Below, piece by piece: positions 34,142-46,883 of a stretch of 64,000 bases of DNA (position 1 is the stretch's first letter; each line of letters opens with the position of its first letter). This DNA is from Streptomyces coeruleorubidus. Its GTDB lineage: Bacteria; Actinomycetota; Actinomycetes; Streptomycetales; Streptomycetaceae. Location of the stretch: the NCBI RefSeq assembly GCF_008705135.1, contig NZ_CP023694.1, forward strand, positions 6,305,001 through 6,369,000, written 5' to 3'. A program made the translations under genes and the position numbers. The notes under the pieces are model-generated. The model was not told the DNA's origin and searched no databases. It saw only the letters and a list, made by a program, of their open reading frames with translations.

Positions 34142-35023
34142 GTGCAGCAGTCATTTGGGGGGCGACCCCCAAGCCCCCGCAGCGTGCTGCTCGCGGAGGT
34201 GGCCCAGGCCACCCAGCGGCTCGCCGACGCCGGCGTGCCCTCGCCGCGCACCGACGCGGAGGAACTCGCCGCGTTCGTGCACGGCGTCAAGCGCGGTGAG
34301 CTGCACTCCGTCAAGGACTCCGACTTCGACGCCCGCTACTGGGAGGTCATCGCCCGCCGCGAGGCCCGCGAGCCGCTCCAGCACATCACCGGGCGGGCCT
34401 ACTTCCGGTACCTGGAACTCCAGGTCGGTCCCGGGGTGTTCGTGCCGCGGCCCGAGACGGAGTCCGTGGTCGGCTGGGCCATAGACGCGGTACGGGCCAT
34501 GGACGTCGTCGAGCCGTGCATCGTCGACCTGTGCACCGGCTCCGGCGCCATCGCGCTCGCCCTCGCCCAGGAGGTGCCGCGCTCGCGTGTGCACGCCGTG
34601 GAGCTGTCCGAGGACGCCCTCAGGTGGACCCGCAAGAACGTGGAGGGGTCCAGGGTCGAACTGCGCCAGGGAGACGCCCTGACGGCCTTCCCGGACCTCG
34701 ACGGACAGGTCGACCTGGTCATCTCCAACCCGCCGTACATCCCGCTCACCGAGTGGGAGTACGTCGCCCCCGAGGCGCGGGACCACGACCCGGAACTGGC
34801 CCTGTTCTCCGGCGAGGACGGCCTCGACCTCATCCGCGGCCTGGAGCGCACCGCGCACCGGCTGCTGCGCCCCGGCGGTGTCGTGGTCGTGGAGCACGCC
34901 GACACCCAGGGCGGCCAGGTGCCGTGGATCTTCGCCGAGGACCGGGGCTGGACGGACGCCGCTGACCACCCGGACCTGAACAACCGCCCGCGTTTCGCCA
35001 CGGCCCGCAAGGCGCTGCCGTGA
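34142..35023 (+). CDS. prmC: Release factor glutamine methyltransferase
   Basis: 293 aa from a GTG behind GGAGG. It methylates the GGQ glutamine of RF1/RF2 with S-adenosylmethionine. The N-terminal helical domain (LLAEVAQATQRLADAGV) is followed by the methyltransferase fold: IVDLCTGSGAIALALA and the catalytic LVISNPPYIPL. Residues ~2-15 (QQSFGGRPPSPRS) come from a repeat-like DNA element placed between start codon and the normal N-terminus, a likely insertion. An internal GTG after it could also start a shorter form. Confidence 0.95.
   Translation: MQQSFGGRPPSPRSVLLAEVAQATQRLADAGVPSPRTDAEELAAFVHGVKRGELHSVKDSDFDARYWEVIARREAREPLQHITGRAYFRYLELQVGPGVFVPRPETESVVGWAIDAVRAMDVVEPCIVDLCTGSGAIALALAQEVPRSRVHAVELSEDALRWTRKNVEGSRVELRQGDALTAFPDLDGQVDLVISNPPYIPLTEWEYVAPEARDHDPELALFSGEDGLDLIRGLERTAHRLLRPGGVVVVEHADTQGGQVPWIFAEDRGWTDAADHPDLNNRPRFATARKALP
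34155..34180. repeat. Palindromic GC repeat inside the prmC start
   Basis: TTGGGGG-GCGA-CCCCCAA then GCCCCCGC. The same pattern occurs before atpA (42736-42761), so this is a dispersed element. Confidence 0.65.
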
Positions 35024-35084
35024 GCACCCCGCAGTCTTCGCAGTCTTCATCCCAGCAGCACGTGTACGAGGAGGCCAGCTAAAG

Positions 35085-35732
35085 ATGGCACGGCGATACG
35101 ACACCAACGACGCGACCGACCGTGTGACCGGTCTGCGTGAGGCAGCGTCCGCCGTCCGCCGTGGCGAGCTCGTGGTGCTGCCGACGGACACGGTGTACGG
35201 CATCGGCGCCGACGCGTTCTCCTCGGAGGCGGTCGCCGACCTGCTGGAGGCCAAGGGCCGGGGCCGCAACATGCCCACTCCCGTCCTCATCGGCTCCCCG
35301 AACACGCTGCACGGGCTCGTCACGGACTTCTCGGAGCTGGCCTGGGAGCTGGTCGACGCCTTCTGGCCCGGCGCCCTGACGCTCGTCGCCAAGCACCAGC
35401 CGTCCCTCCAGTGGGACCTGGGCGACACCCGTGGCACGGTCGCCGTGCGCATGCCGCTGCACCCCGTCGCCATCGAGCTGCTGACGGAGGTGGGCCCGAT
35501 GGCCGTCTCCTCCGCCAACCTGACCGGCCACCCGGCGCCGGAGGACTGCGACGCCGCGCAGGAGATGCTCGGCGACTCCGTCTCCGTCTACCTGGACGGC
35601 GGCCCGACCCCCGGCAACGTCCCGTCGTCGATCGTCGACGTGACCCGTGAGGTGCCGCTGCTGCTGCGCGCCGGCGCGATCTCCGCGGAAGAGCTGCGAA
35701 AGGTCGTACCCGACCTCGAGGTGGCGAATTGA
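35085..35732 (+). CDS. L-threonylcarbamoyladenylate synthase
   Basis: 215 aa from an ATG behind GAGGAGG. It makes threonylcarbamoyl-AMP from threonine, bicarbonate and ATP for the t6A base at position 37 of tRNAs. It is of the short TsaC/YwlC/Sua5 type: the N-terminal Lys/Arg-rich pocket region (LREAASAVRRGELVVLPTDT), VYGIGADAFS, and the C-terminal SSANLTG and PSSIVDVT signatures. It sits in a translation-fidelity cluster after prfA-prmC and overlaps the phosphatase-like gene by 4 bases. Confidence 0.95.
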   Translation: MARRYDTNDATDRVTGLREAASAVRRGELVVLPTDTVYGIGADAFSSEAVADLLEAKGRGRNMPTPVLIGSPNTLHGLVTDFSELAWELVDAFWPGALTLVAKHQPSLQWDLGDTRGTVAVRMPLHPVAIELLTEVGPMAVSSANLTGHPAPEDCDAAQEMLGDSVSVYLDGGPTPGNVPSSIVDVTREVPLLLRAGAISAEELRKVVPDLEVAN

Positions 35733-36409
35733 CGGCCCCTGGAGCGGGGCGTGGCATAGGCAACGGGGAAAGCGCGGCGGAGATCACGACGACGTTCGTG
35801 GGACTTCCGCGTGACAGCTTCCGCATCCTCCACGTCAGTACCGGCAACGTGTGCCGCTCGCCCATCACCGAGCGGCTGACCCGCCATTTCGTGCGGGAGC
35901 GGCTCGGGATCCTGGGCGGCGGGCTGATCGTGGAGAGCGCGGGCACCTGGGGCCACGAGGGCGCCCCCATGGAGGCCAACGCGGAGACCGTGCTGGCCGA
36001 CTTCGGCGCGGACGCCTCCGGCTTCACCGGGCGCGAACTCCTCGACGAGCACGTGATCCGCGCCGACCTGGTGCTGACCGCCACCCGCGACCACCGGGCG
36101 CAGGTCATCTCCATGGGGCACTCGGCGGGCCTGCGGACCTTCACGCTCAAGGAATTCACCCGCCTGGTGAAGGCCATCGACCCGGCGACCCTGCCGCCCC
36201 TGGAGGAGGGCGTGGTCACCCGCGCGCGAGCGCTGGTGCGTGCCGCGGCGGCTCTACGCGGGTGGCTGCTGGCACCGAACGCCGAGGCGGACGAGGTCTA
36301 TGACCCGTACGGGGCGCCCCTGACGTTCTTCCGGTCCATCGGGGACGAGATACACCAGGCACTCGATCCGGTCGTCACGGCCCTCACGGGCGTCCCCGCA
36401 AAGACGTAA
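35729..36409 (+). CDS. Low-molecular-weight protein-tyrosine-phosphatase-like protein
   Basis: 226 aa from a TTG overlapping the previous stop (TTGA). The P-loop region is FRILHVSTGNVCRSPITERL. In active LMW phosphatases the loop reads V-C-x-G-N-x-C-R-S, the first Cys being the nucleophile; here that place is Ser37, while Cys42 and Arg43 are kept. A C-terminal DPYG may supply the acid Asp. It may be a phospho-binding or altered enzyme. A ~30-residue N-terminal extension precedes the fold. It is in an operon with the t6A gene. Confidence 0.85.
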   Translation: MTAPGAGRGIGNGESAAEITTTFVGLPRDSFRILHVSTGNVCRSPITERLTRHFVRERLGILGGGLIVESAGTWGHEGAPMEANAETVLADFGADASGFTGRELLDEHVIRADLVLTATRDHRAQVISMGHSAGLRTFTLKEFTRLVKAIDPATLPPLEEGVVTRARALVRAAAALRGWLLAPNAEADEVYDPYGAPLTFFRSIGDEIHQALDPVVTALTGVPAKT

Positions 36410-36480
36410 CGGCCGAGCGCACCGGGGGCCCCGGGCCTACATTGGACGTACGTCACCGTCGACGCCGCCCGGAGCCCATC

Positions 36481-37719
<1,239 letters not shown>

Positions 37720-37848
37720 GACGGGGTAGGCGCACCAGGGTGCACAGCTACTCGTGCAACCATCGTCGCTACCCGGAAGTCCCCACTCATATGCGCGCAT
37801 CGCTAGGGTGTGGGGCTGTGATGGCCAGCGAGACCTGTGGGGAAGCCC

Positions 37849-39192
37849 GTGCGTGAATACCTGCTGACGCTCTGCATCACGGCCGCGGTGACGTATCTGC
37901 TGACAGGGCCGGTACGGAAGTTCGCGATCGTGGCCGGAGCGATGCCGGAGATCCGGGCACGTGACGTGCACCGGGAACCCACTCCGCGGCTCGGCGGGAT
38001 CGCGATGTTCTTCGGCCTGTGCGCGGGCCTGCTGGTCGCCGACCACCTGACCAACCTCAACCAGGTCTTCGAGACGTCGAACGAACCCCGGGCGCTGCTG
38101 TCCGGGGCGGCCTTGATCTGGCTGATCGGTGTGCTGGACGACAAATTCGAACTGAGCGCTTTGATCAAGCTGGGCGGCCAGATGATCGCGGCCGGGGTCA
38201 TGATCCTGCAAGGCCTGACCATTCTGTGGTTGCCCATCCCCGGCGTCGGAACGGTGTCCGTTACGCCATGGCAGGGCAACCTGCTCACCGTGGCGCTCGT
38301 GGTCATCACCATCAACGCGGTCAACTTCGTCGACGGTTTGGACGGCTTGGCGGCTGGGATGGTGTGCATCGCCGCAGCGGCGTTCTTCCTGTACTCCTAC
38401 CGGATCTGGTATGGCTACGGTGCTGAAGCGGCGGCCCCCGCGACCCTGTTCTCCGCGGTGCTCATGGGTATGTGCCTCGGCTTCCTGCCGCACAACATGC
38501 ACCCTGCCCGGATCTTCATGGGCGACTCCGGGTCCATGCTGATCGGTCTGGTCCTCGCGGCGAGCGCCGTGTCTGTCACCGGCCAGTTGGACGTTGAGGC
38601 ACTCAACGTCAACCTCGGCGGTGACCGGGAAACGACCCACGCGATGCTTCCCGTCTTCATCCCCCTGCTGATGCCATTGACGATCATCGCGATCCCGGCC
38701 GCCGACCTGATCCTGGCGATCGTGCGCCGCACCTGGCGCGGCCAGTCGCCGTTCGCGGCCGACCGCGGCCACCTGCACCACCGCCTGCTGGAGATCGGCC
38801 ACTCGCACAGCCGGGCCGTGCTGATCATGTACTTCTGGTCGGCGCTCATCGCCTTCGGGGCGCTGGCCTACTCGGTCAACTCGGCGTCCATGTGGATCGT
38901 GCTCGGCATCGTGTTCCTCAGCGCGATCGGCCTGGCCCTGCTCCTGCTGCCGCGCTTCACACCGCGCACCCCGCGCTGGATGGAGCGCTTCGTGCCGCCG
39001 CGCTACCGCCGCCGCGGCATCCCGGCCCTGGCGCCCGAGGCCTCGACGCCTGCGTCCGCCACGGACCAGCCGGCCTCGCTCGCGCCCGGGAACCGCGCCC
39101 CGGCCGTGTCCGGCGTCTCAGGAGTCAACGGCGCGACCGCCATCGGCGCCCGCTCGCGTCCGGCGGACCGGAGCAAGGCCGGGACAAGGTAA
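37849..39192 (+). CDS. WecA/MraY-family UDP-sugar undecaprenyl-phosphate sugar-1-phosphate transferase
   Basis: 447 aa from the GTG at 37849, after GGGGA. An integral membrane protein with about ten helices. Family motifs are DDKFEL, the catalytic NAVNFVDGLDGLAAG, GDSGSMLIG and HLHHRLLEIGHSHSR. It likely transfers N-acetylglucosamine-1-phosphate (or a related sugar) to undecaprenyl phosphate, starting a teichoic-acid, teichulosonic or polysaccharide chain. The C-terminal ~70 residues are a disordered Ala/Pro/Ser tail. It lies just before the atp operon, as in other Streptomyces. Confidence 0.93.
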   Translation: MREYLLTLCITAAVTYLLTGPVRKFAIVAGAMPEIRARDVHREPTPRLGGIAMFFGLCAGLLVADHLTNLNQVFETSNEPRALLSGAALIWLIGVLDDKFELSALIKLGGQMIAAGVMILQGLTILWLPIPGVGTVSVTPWQGNLLTVALVVITINAVNFVDGLDGLAAGMVCIAAAAFFLYSYRIWYGYGAEAAAPATLFSAVLMGMCLGFLPHNMHPARIFMGDSGSMLIGLVLAASAVSVTGQLDVEALNVNLGGDRETTHAMLPVFIPLLMPLTIIAIPAADLILAIVRRTWRGQSPFAADRGHLHHRLLEIGHSHSRAVLIMYFWSALIAFGALAYSVNSASMWIVLGIVFLSAIGLALLLLPRFTPRTPRWMERFVPPRYRRRGIPALAPEASTPASATDQPASLAPGNRAPAVSGVSGVNGATAIGARSRPADRSKAGTR

Positions 39193-39490
39193 GAATCTGA
39201 CTAGAGCATTGCCAAGTCGTGGGGTTGTGATGGGGGAGCGAAGTGCCCCAATACCAGACAAGTCGGCGGCGTTCACGCTCAGACGCGCAGGTTCACTCTC
39301 ATGTGTGACAGTGCGCACACCTTCAGGTAAAGACTGCATCAAATAGTTTGTGATACGGTTCACGAGAACCCCCCGGATAGAGCCGAAGGACCGCAGTGCG
39401 ACGGTCCATTGGTGTGAGGTCTCCACTCAGCCCGGGACTACGCTCGTCCATGACGACACCCCTGCCCCCTGCGAAAGCGGAGTTGCCGCC

Positions 39491-39928
39491 ATGCCGTCCA
39501 ATGACGCCCGGAACCTTCTGCAGTGCGCTGTGCCCACAGCGGCTGCCGGTGTGGTCGCCGTCGCCGTCAGCGGCGTGGTGGCCGGAGGCAAGGGGGCTAT
39601 CGGAGCCGCCGTCGGTACGGCCCTGGCCATCCTCTTCATGGGGATCGGTCTGTACGTACTGCAGCGGACGGCAAAAACGCTCCCGCAGTTGTTCCAGGCC
39701 ATGGGGCTGATGCTCTACACGGCCCAGTTGCTGCTGCTCCTGATTTTCGTCGCCCTCTTCAAGGACACCTCGTTCTTCAACGCGAAGACTTTCGCCGCCG
39801 GGCTCGTCGTCGCGACCGTCGTGTGGATGGCCGCGCAGGCTCGTGCGCATATGAAGGCCAAGATCTTCTACATCGACCCGGACTCCGAGAAGAACGAGAA
39901 GCCCGAGAAGACCGGGTCGTCGTCGTGA
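39491..39928 (+). CDS. atpI: ATP synthase protein I
   Basis: 145 aa from the ATG at 39491. Four hydrophobic helices are visible (AAGVVAVAVSGVVAGG, AVGTALAILFMGIGLYVL, MGLMLYTAQLLLLLIFVALF, FAAGLVVATVVWMAAQ), ending in a charged tail. AtpI helps assemble the c ring and is encoded first in atp operons. The 298-base gap before it should contain the operon promoter, which I could not fix. Confidence 0.9.
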   Translation: MPSNDARNLLQCAVPTAAAGVVAVAVSGVVAGGKGAIGAAVGTALAILFMGIGLYVLQRTAKTLPQLFQAMGLMLYTAQLLLLLIFVALFKDTSFFNAKTFAAGLVVATVVWMAAQARAHMKAKIFYIDPDSEKNEKPEKTGSSS

Positions 39929-40153
39929 CGAGTAGGGGCGCGATAAAGAGCACTCGGAACTCCTGCTATCGTCCGGTGCCAACTGCGGCATCGCGGGCGC
40001 GGGCATCTGAGCTGACGCCTGCTCGAACGCGAGGCTCGATGCCCCTCAGCCGCCCCCACATCCGTAACACCAGTCCGGTGCCGACCCGCGGCTGCGCGCC
40101 GCGCCGACACAACGAGGTTGCCGTACCCATGCGTCACGCCGAAGGAGCCCGTG

Positions 40154-40969
40154 GTGAGTGCTGACCAGACCCAGCTCGCCTTTGACTGGAGCTGTCGGAT
40201 CATGTCCGACGGGTGTGGTTTTCCGGCACCGGGCCTGCACTCGTTCCTCTTCAAGCCGATCGCCACGGTTGGAGGGTTCGAGTTCAACAAGGTGATGCTG
40301 CTCGCCATCATCACCACCATCCTCGTCATCGGCTTCTTCTACGCGGCCTTCGGCAAGGCCAAGGTGGTGCCGGGCAAGCTGCAGATGGTCGGTGAGGCCG
40401 GCTACGACTTCGTCCGCCGCGGCATCGTCTACGAGACCCTCGGCAAGAAGGAGGGCGAGAAGTACGTCCCCCTGATGGTCTCGCTGTTCTTCTTCATCTG
40501 GATCATGAACATCTGGTCCGTGATTCCGCTGGCCCAGTTCCCGGTCTCGTCGATCATCGCCTTCCCGGCGGTCCTTGCCGTGATCGTCTACGTGACCTGG
40601 GTGTCGCTGACCTTCAAGCGGCACGGCTTCGTCGGGTTCTTCAAGAACGTCACCGGATACGACAAGTCGCTCGGCGGCGTGCTGCCGCTCGTGATGGTCA
40701 TCGAGTTCTTCTCGAACCTGCTCGTCCGGCCGTTCACGCACGCGGTGCGACTCTTCGCCAACATGTTCGCCGGTCACCTGATGCTGGTGATGTTCACCGT
40801 CGCCTCCTGGTACCTGCTGAACAGCTGGATGATCCCGGCGGCCGGTGTCTCCTTCGTGATGACCGTCGCCATGATCGGCTTCGAGCTTTTCGTGCAGGCC
40901 GTCCAGGCGTACGTCTTCGTACTCCTCGCCTGCACGTACATCCAGGGCGCTCTCGCCAAGCACCACTGA
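40154..40969 (+). CDS. atpB: ATP synthase subunit a
   Basis: 271 aa from the second of two adjacent GTG codons, 6 bases after GAAGGAG. The Fo stator channel protein: the essential Arg is in RPFTHAVRLFANMFAGH, and five to six membrane helices are visible. It conducts protons to the c ring. A 225-base gap separates it from atpI, which may hold a second promoter. Confidence 0.97.
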   Translation: MSADQTQLAFDWSCRIMSDGCGFPAPGLHSFLFKPIATVGGFEFNKVMLLAIITTILVIGFFYAAFGKAKVVPGKLQMVGEAGYDFVRRGIVYETLGKKEGEKYVPLMVSLFFFIWIMNIWSVIPLAQFPVSSIIAFPAVLAVIVYVTWVSLTFKRHGFVGFFKNVTGYDKSLGGVLPLVMVIEFFSNLLVRPFTHAVRLFANMFAGHLMLVMFTVASWYLLNSWMIPAAGVSFVMTVAMIGFELFVQAVQAYVFVLLACTYIQGALAKHH

Positions 40970-41275
<306 letters not shown>

Positions 41276-41313
41276 GAACTCCCTACCGACAGGCATCGAC
41301 GAAAGGCACTGAT

Positions 41314-41862
41314 GTGATCGCCAACCTGGTGCAGCTGGCGGCCGAGGAAGAGCAGAACCCGCTCGTTCCTCCGGGCCCCGAGCTGCTCGTCGGCACCATC
41401 GCCTTCGCCATCGTGTTCTTCTTCTTCTGGAAGAAGCTGCTTCCGAACATCAACAAGGTTCTGGAGGAGCGCCGCGCGGCGATCGAAGGCGGTATCGAAG
41501 AGGCCGAGACCATGAAGGTCGAGGCCCAGAGCGTCCTTGAGCAGTACAAGGCACAGCTCGCCGAGGCCCGGCACGAGGCCGCGCGCCTGCGCCAGGAGGC
41601 GCAGGAGCAGGGTGCCGCCCTCATCGCCGAGATGCGGGCCGAGGGCCAGCGGCAGCGCGAGGAGATCGTCGCCGCCGGTCACGCCCAGATCGAGGCCGAC
41701 CGCAAGGCCGCGTCGTCCGCGCTGCGTCAGGACGTCGGCAAGCTCGCCACCGACCTGGCCGGCAAGCTCGTCGGCGAGTCCCTCGAGGACCACGCCCGTC
41801 AGAGCCGCGTGATCGACCGGTTCCTCGACGACCTCGAGGAGAAGGCCGAGGCCGGCCGATGA
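41314..41862 (+). CDS. atpF: ATP synthase subunit b
   Basis: 182 aa from the GTG at 41314. One membrane helix (~24-42, LLVGTIAFAIVFFFFWKKLL) is followed by a long charged coiled coil typical of the peripheral stalk. It overlaps atpH by 4 bases (ATGA). Confidence 0.97.
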   Translation: MIANLVQLAAEEEQNPLVPPGPELLVGTIAFAIVFFFFWKKLLPNINKVLEERRAAIEGGIEEAETMKVEAQSVLEQYKAQLAEARHEAARLRQEAQEQGAALIAEMRAEGQRQREEIVAAGHAQIEADRKAASSALRQDVGKLATDLAGKLVGESLEDHARQSRVIDRFLDDLEEKAEAGR

Positions 41863-42674
41863 ACGGAGCGAGCCGCGAGGCCCTGGCAGCCGCACGAGAG
41901 CGTCTCGACGCGCTCACGGACTCCACGTCCGTGGACGCCGGCTCGCTCGCCGACGAGCTGGCCGCCGTCACCGCGCTGCTCGACCGCGAGGTGTCGCTGC
42001 GTCGGGTCCTCACCGACCCGGCGCAGGCCGGAGAGGCCAAGGCCGAACTGGCCCAGCGCCTGCTCGGCACCCAGGTCAGCGGCCCGGCCGCCGACCTGGT
42101 CGCCGGAATGGTGCGCTCCCGCTGGTCGCAGTCGCGCGACCTGGTGGACGCACTGGAGGAGCTGGCCGACACCGCCGACCTCACCGCCGCGCAGAAGGCG
42201 GGCAAGCTCGACGACGTCGAGGACGAGCTGTTCCGCTTCGGGCGGATCGTCTCCGGCAGCACCGAGCTGCGTGCCGCGCTGACCGACCGCAAGGCCACCA
42301 CCTCTGCCAAGAGCGAGCTGCTGCGCGGCCTGCTCGGCGGCCGGGCGCAGGCGGCCACCGAGCGTCTGGTGACGCGCCTTGTGACCGCGCCGCGGGGACG
42401 TAGCCTGGAGTCGGGACTGGAGTCCCTGTCCAAGCTCGCCGCCGAGCGCCGGGACCGCATGGTGGCCATCGTCACCTCGGCGGTACCGCTGAGCGACCCG
42501 CAGAAGCAGCGCCTGGGCGCCGCCCTCGCGAAGCTCTACGGCCGCAAGATGCACCTCAACCTGGACGTGGACCCCGAGGTCCTCGGCGGAATCCGGGTGC
42601 AGGTCGGCGACGAGGTCATCAACGGCGCTCTGGTGGACCGCATCGAGGACGCCAGCCGCCGGCTCGCCGGCTGA
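41859..42674 (+). CDS. atpH: ATP synthase subunit delta
   Basis: 271 aa from an ATG overlapping atpF. The delta/OSCP fold is recognisable in the C-terminal half (VAIVTSAVPLSDPQKQRLGA, LDVDPEVLGGIRVQVGDEVI). It is longer than the usual ~180 aa, with an extra helical N-terminal region, which is normal for actinobacteria. It links the b stalk to the F1 head. Confidence 0.95.
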   Translation: MNGASREALAAARERLDALTDSTSVDAGSLADELAAVTALLDREVSLRRVLTDPAQAGEAKAELAQRLLGTQVSGPAADLVAGMVRSRWSQSRDLVDALEELADTADLTAAQKAGKLDDVEDELFRFGRIVSGSTELRAALTDRKATTSAKSELLRGLLGGRAQAATERLVTRLVTAPRGRSLESGLESLSKLAAERRDRMVAIVTSAVPLSDPQKQRLGAALAKLYGRKMHLNLDVDPEVLGGIRVQVGDEVINGALVDRIEDASRRLAG

Positions 42675-42735
42675 GCAGCAACTCAATAGGCATTACGTAC
42701 TTACGACGGCCCTGGTTGGGCCGTGCAGAAGAATC

Positions 42736-42761
42736 CTGGGGGTCGCCCCCAGACCCCCAAA
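42736..42761. repeat. Palindromic GC repeat before atpA
   Basis: CTGGGGG-TCG-CCCCCAG followed by ACCCCC. It matches the element at the prmC start. It lies in the 126-base atpH-atpA gap, 39 bases before atpA. Confidence 0.65.
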
Positions 42762-42800
42762 GTGAAACTTCGGGCCCAACAAGGAGAGCAGGGAACCCAG

Positions 42801-44390
42801 ATGGCGGAGCTCACGATCCGGCCGGAGGAGATCCGGGACGCGCTGGAGAACTTCGTCCAGGCGTACAAGCCGGACGCGGCCTCGCGCGAGGAGGTCGGTA
42901 CGGTCACCTTCGCCGGCGACGGTATCGCGAAGGTCGAGGGTCTGCCCTCGGTCATGGCCAACGAGCTGCTGAAGTTCGAGGACGGCAGCCTCGGTCTCGC
43001 CCTCAACCTCGAGGAGCGCGAGATCGGCTGTGTCGTCCTCGGCGAGTTCAGCGGTATCGAGGAGGGTCAGCCGGTCTCCCGTACCGGTGAGGTTCTCTCC
43101 GTTGCGGTGGGCGAGGGCTACCTCGGCCGCGTGGTGGACCCCCTCGGCAACCCGATCGACGGCCTCGGCGAGATCGAGACCGACAGCCGTCGCGCCCTGG
43201 AGCTTCAGGCTCCGGGCGTCATGGTCCGTAAGTCGGTGCACGAGCCCATGGAGACCGGCTACAAGGCCGTCGACACCATGACCCCGATCGGCCGTGGCCA
43301 GCGTCAGCTGATCATCGGCGACCGCCAGACCGGCAAGACCGCCCTGGCCGTCGACACGATCATCAACCAGCGCGACAACTGGCGCTCGGGCGACCCGAAC
43401 AAGCAGGTCCGCTGCATCTACGTCGCCATCGGCCAGAAGGGCTCCACCATCGCCGGCGTCCGCGGCGCTCTGGAGGAGGCCGGCGCGCTGGAGTACACGA
43501 CCATCGTCGCCGCCCCGGCGTCCGACCCGGCCGGCTTCAAGTACCTGGCGCCGTACACCGGTTCTGCCATCGGCCAGCACTGGATGTACCAGGGCAAGCA
43601 CGTCCTGATCATCTTCGACGACCTGTCGAAGCAGGCCGACGCCTACCGCGCCGTGTCGCTGCTGCTGCGCCGCCCGCCGGGCCGTGAGGCCTACCCGGGT
43701 GACGTCTTCTACCTGCACTCCCGTCTGCTGGAGCGCTGCGCCAAGCTCTCCGACGAGATGGGTGCCGGCTCGATGACCGGTCTGCCGATCGTCGAGACCA
43801 AGGCCAACGACGTCTCGGCGTTCATCCCGACCAACGTCATCTCCATCACCGACGGCCAGTGCTTCCTGGAGTCGGACCTGTTCAACGCCGGTCAGCGCCC
43901 CGCGCTGAACGTCGGTATCTCGGTCTCCCGAGTCGGTGGCTCCGCCCAGCACAAGGCGATCCGCCAGGTCTCCGGCCGTCTGCGTGTGGACCTCGCCCAG
44001 TTCCGTGAGCTGGAGGCGTTCGCCGCCTTCGGTTCCGACCTGGACGCCGCGTCGAAGGCGCAGCTCGAGCGTGGTCAGCGCATGGTCGAGCTGCTCAAGC
44101 AGCCGCAGTACCAGCCGATGGCCACCGAGGACCAGGTCGTCTCCATCTGGGCCGGCACCACCGGCAAGATGGACGAGGTTCCGGTCGCCGACATCCGCCG
44201 CTTCGAGAAGGAGCTGCTGGAGTACCTGCACCGCAAGGAGCAGGGTCTGCTGACCTCCATCCGCGAGGGCGGGAAGATGTCGGACGACACTCTCCAGGCC
44301 ATGGCCGACGCCATCGCGGAGTTCAAGAAGCAGTTCGAGACCTCCGACGGCAAGCTGCTCGGCGAGGACGCCCCGGCTGCCGGCAAGTGA
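42801..44390 (+). CDS. atpA: ATP synthase subunit alpha
   Basis: 529 aa from the ATG at 42801, the family N-terminus ([19 protein letters not shown]); AAGGAGAG lies 14 bases ahead. Walker A is [11 protein letters not shown], and the signature near the C-terminus ([15 protein letters not shown]) is intact. It forms the non-catalytic nucleotide sites of F1. The frame is open upstream but there it only reads through the repeat. Confidence 0.98.
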   Translation: MAELTIRPEEIRDALENFVQAYKPDAASREEVGTVTFAGDGIAKVEGLPSVMANELLKFEDGSLGLALNLEEREIGCVVLGEFSGIEEGQPVSRTGEVLSVAVGEGYLGRVVDPLGNPIDGLGEIETDSRRALELQAPGVMVRKSVHEPMETGYKAVDTMTPIGRGQRQLIIGDRQTGKTALAVDTIINQRDNWRSGDPNKQVRCIYVAIGQKGSTIAGVRGALEEAGALEYTTIVAAPASDPAGFKYLAPYTGSAIGQHWMYQGKHVLIIFDDLSKQADAYRAVSLLLRRPPGREAYPGDVFYLHSRLLERCAKLSDEMGAGSMTGLPIVETKANDVSAFIPTNVISITDGQCFLESDLFNAGQRPALNVGISVSRVGGSAQHKAIRQVSGRLRVDLAQFRELEAFAAFGSDLDAASKAQLERGQRMVELLKQPQYQPMATEDQVVSIWAGTTGKMDEVPVADIRRFEKELLEYLHRKEQGLLTSIREGGKMSDDTLQAMADAIAEFKKQFETSDGKLLGEDAPAAGK

Positions 44391-44411
44391 CGTAAGGAAG
44401 GGACCTGACTC

Positions 44412-45329
44412 ATGGGAGCCCAGCTCCGGGTCTACAAGCGTCGCATCCGTTCCGTCACCGCGACCAAGAAGATCACGAAGGCGATGGAGATGATCGCCGC
44501 CTCGCGCGTCGTCAAGGCGCAGCGCAAGGTGGCGGCGTCCACGCCGTACGCGACCGAGCTCACCCGGGCGGTCGCGGCGGTCGCCACCGGATCGAACACC
44601 AAGCACCCGCTGACGACGGAGCCGGAGAACCCGACCCGCGCCGCGGTCCTGCTCCTCACGAGCGACCGCGGCCTGGCCGGCGCCTTCAACTCCAACGCCA
44701 TCAAGGCCGCGGAGAGGCTCACGGCGAAGCTCGAAGGTGAGGGCAAGGAGGTCGTCAGCTACATCGTCGGCCGCCGTGGTCTCGCCCACTACAACTTCCG
44801 CGAGCGCAAGGTCGCGGAGTCGTTCACGGGCTTCACCGACGAGCCGTCGTACGCGGACGCCAAGAAGGTCGCGGCCCCGCTGATCGAGGCGATCGAGACG
44901 GAGACGGCCGAGGGCGGCGTGGACGAGCTCCACATCGTCTACACCGAGTTCGTGTCGATGATGACGCAGACGGCCATCGAGGCCCGGCTGCTGCCGCTCA
45001 GCCTCGACGAGGTCGCGCAGGAGGCCAAGCCCAAGGGCGAGATCCTCCCGCTGTTCGACTTCGAGCCCTCGGCGGAGGACGTCCTGGACGCCCTGCTGCC
45101 GCGCTACGTGGAGAGCCGGATCTACAACGCGCTGCTCCAGTCGGCCGCCTCCAAGCACGCCGCCACGCGGCGCGCGATGAAGTCGGCCACCGACAACGCC
45201 GGTGAGCTCATCGAGACGCTCACCCGGCTTGCCAACCAGGCCCGCCAGGCCGAAATCACCCAGGAAATCAGCGAGATCGTCGGTGGCGCCAGTGCCCTGG
45301 CCGACGCGACCGCGGGGAGTGACCGATAA
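44412..45329 (+). CDS. atpG: ATP synthase subunit gamma
   Basis: 305 aa. Long N- and C-terminal helices ([20 protein letters not shown] and [20 protein letters not shown]) form the rotating central shaft, with the Rossmann-like domain between. atpD begins on the base after its stop codon. Confidence 0.97.
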   Translation: MGAQLRVYKRRIRSVTATKKITKAMEMIAASRVVKAQRKVAASTPYATELTRAVAAVATGSNTKHPLTTEPENPTRAAVLLLTSDRGLAGAFNSNAIKAAERLTAKLEGEGKEVVSYIVGRRGLAHYNFRERKVAESFTGFTDEPSYADAKKVAAPLIEAIETETAEGGVDELHIVYTEFVSMMTQTAIEARLLPLSLDEVAQEAKPKGEILPLFDFEPSAEDVLDALLPRYVESRIYNALLQSAASKHAATRRAMKSATDNAGELIETLTRLANQARQAEITQEISEIVGGASALADATAGSDR

Positions 45330-46766
<1,437 letters not shown>

Positions 46767-46786
46767 CCCGGGCAGTGCTCGAGTCA

Positions 46787-46816
46787 TGAGGGGGCGGGGT
46801 TCGTCCCGCCCCCTCA
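46787..46816 (+). terminator. 12-bp hairpin between atpD and atpC
   Basis: TGAGGGGGCGGG (46787-46798) pairs with CCCGCCCCCTCA (46805-46816) around GTTCGT. It looks like a terminator or a stabilising structure inside the operon. Confidence 0.7.
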
Positions 46817-46883
46817 TTCACGCCTACTAGACTTGTAACCAACACCCGGCACTCCCGCCGGGTGGTGACCCGAGGAGCCACCC

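Noticed and set aside
34142-34190. Assigning the prmC start to the internal GTG after the palindrome
   Set aside because: The GGAGG ribosome site is correctly spaced only for the GTG at 34142, so the longer form is preferred although the shorter one remains possible.
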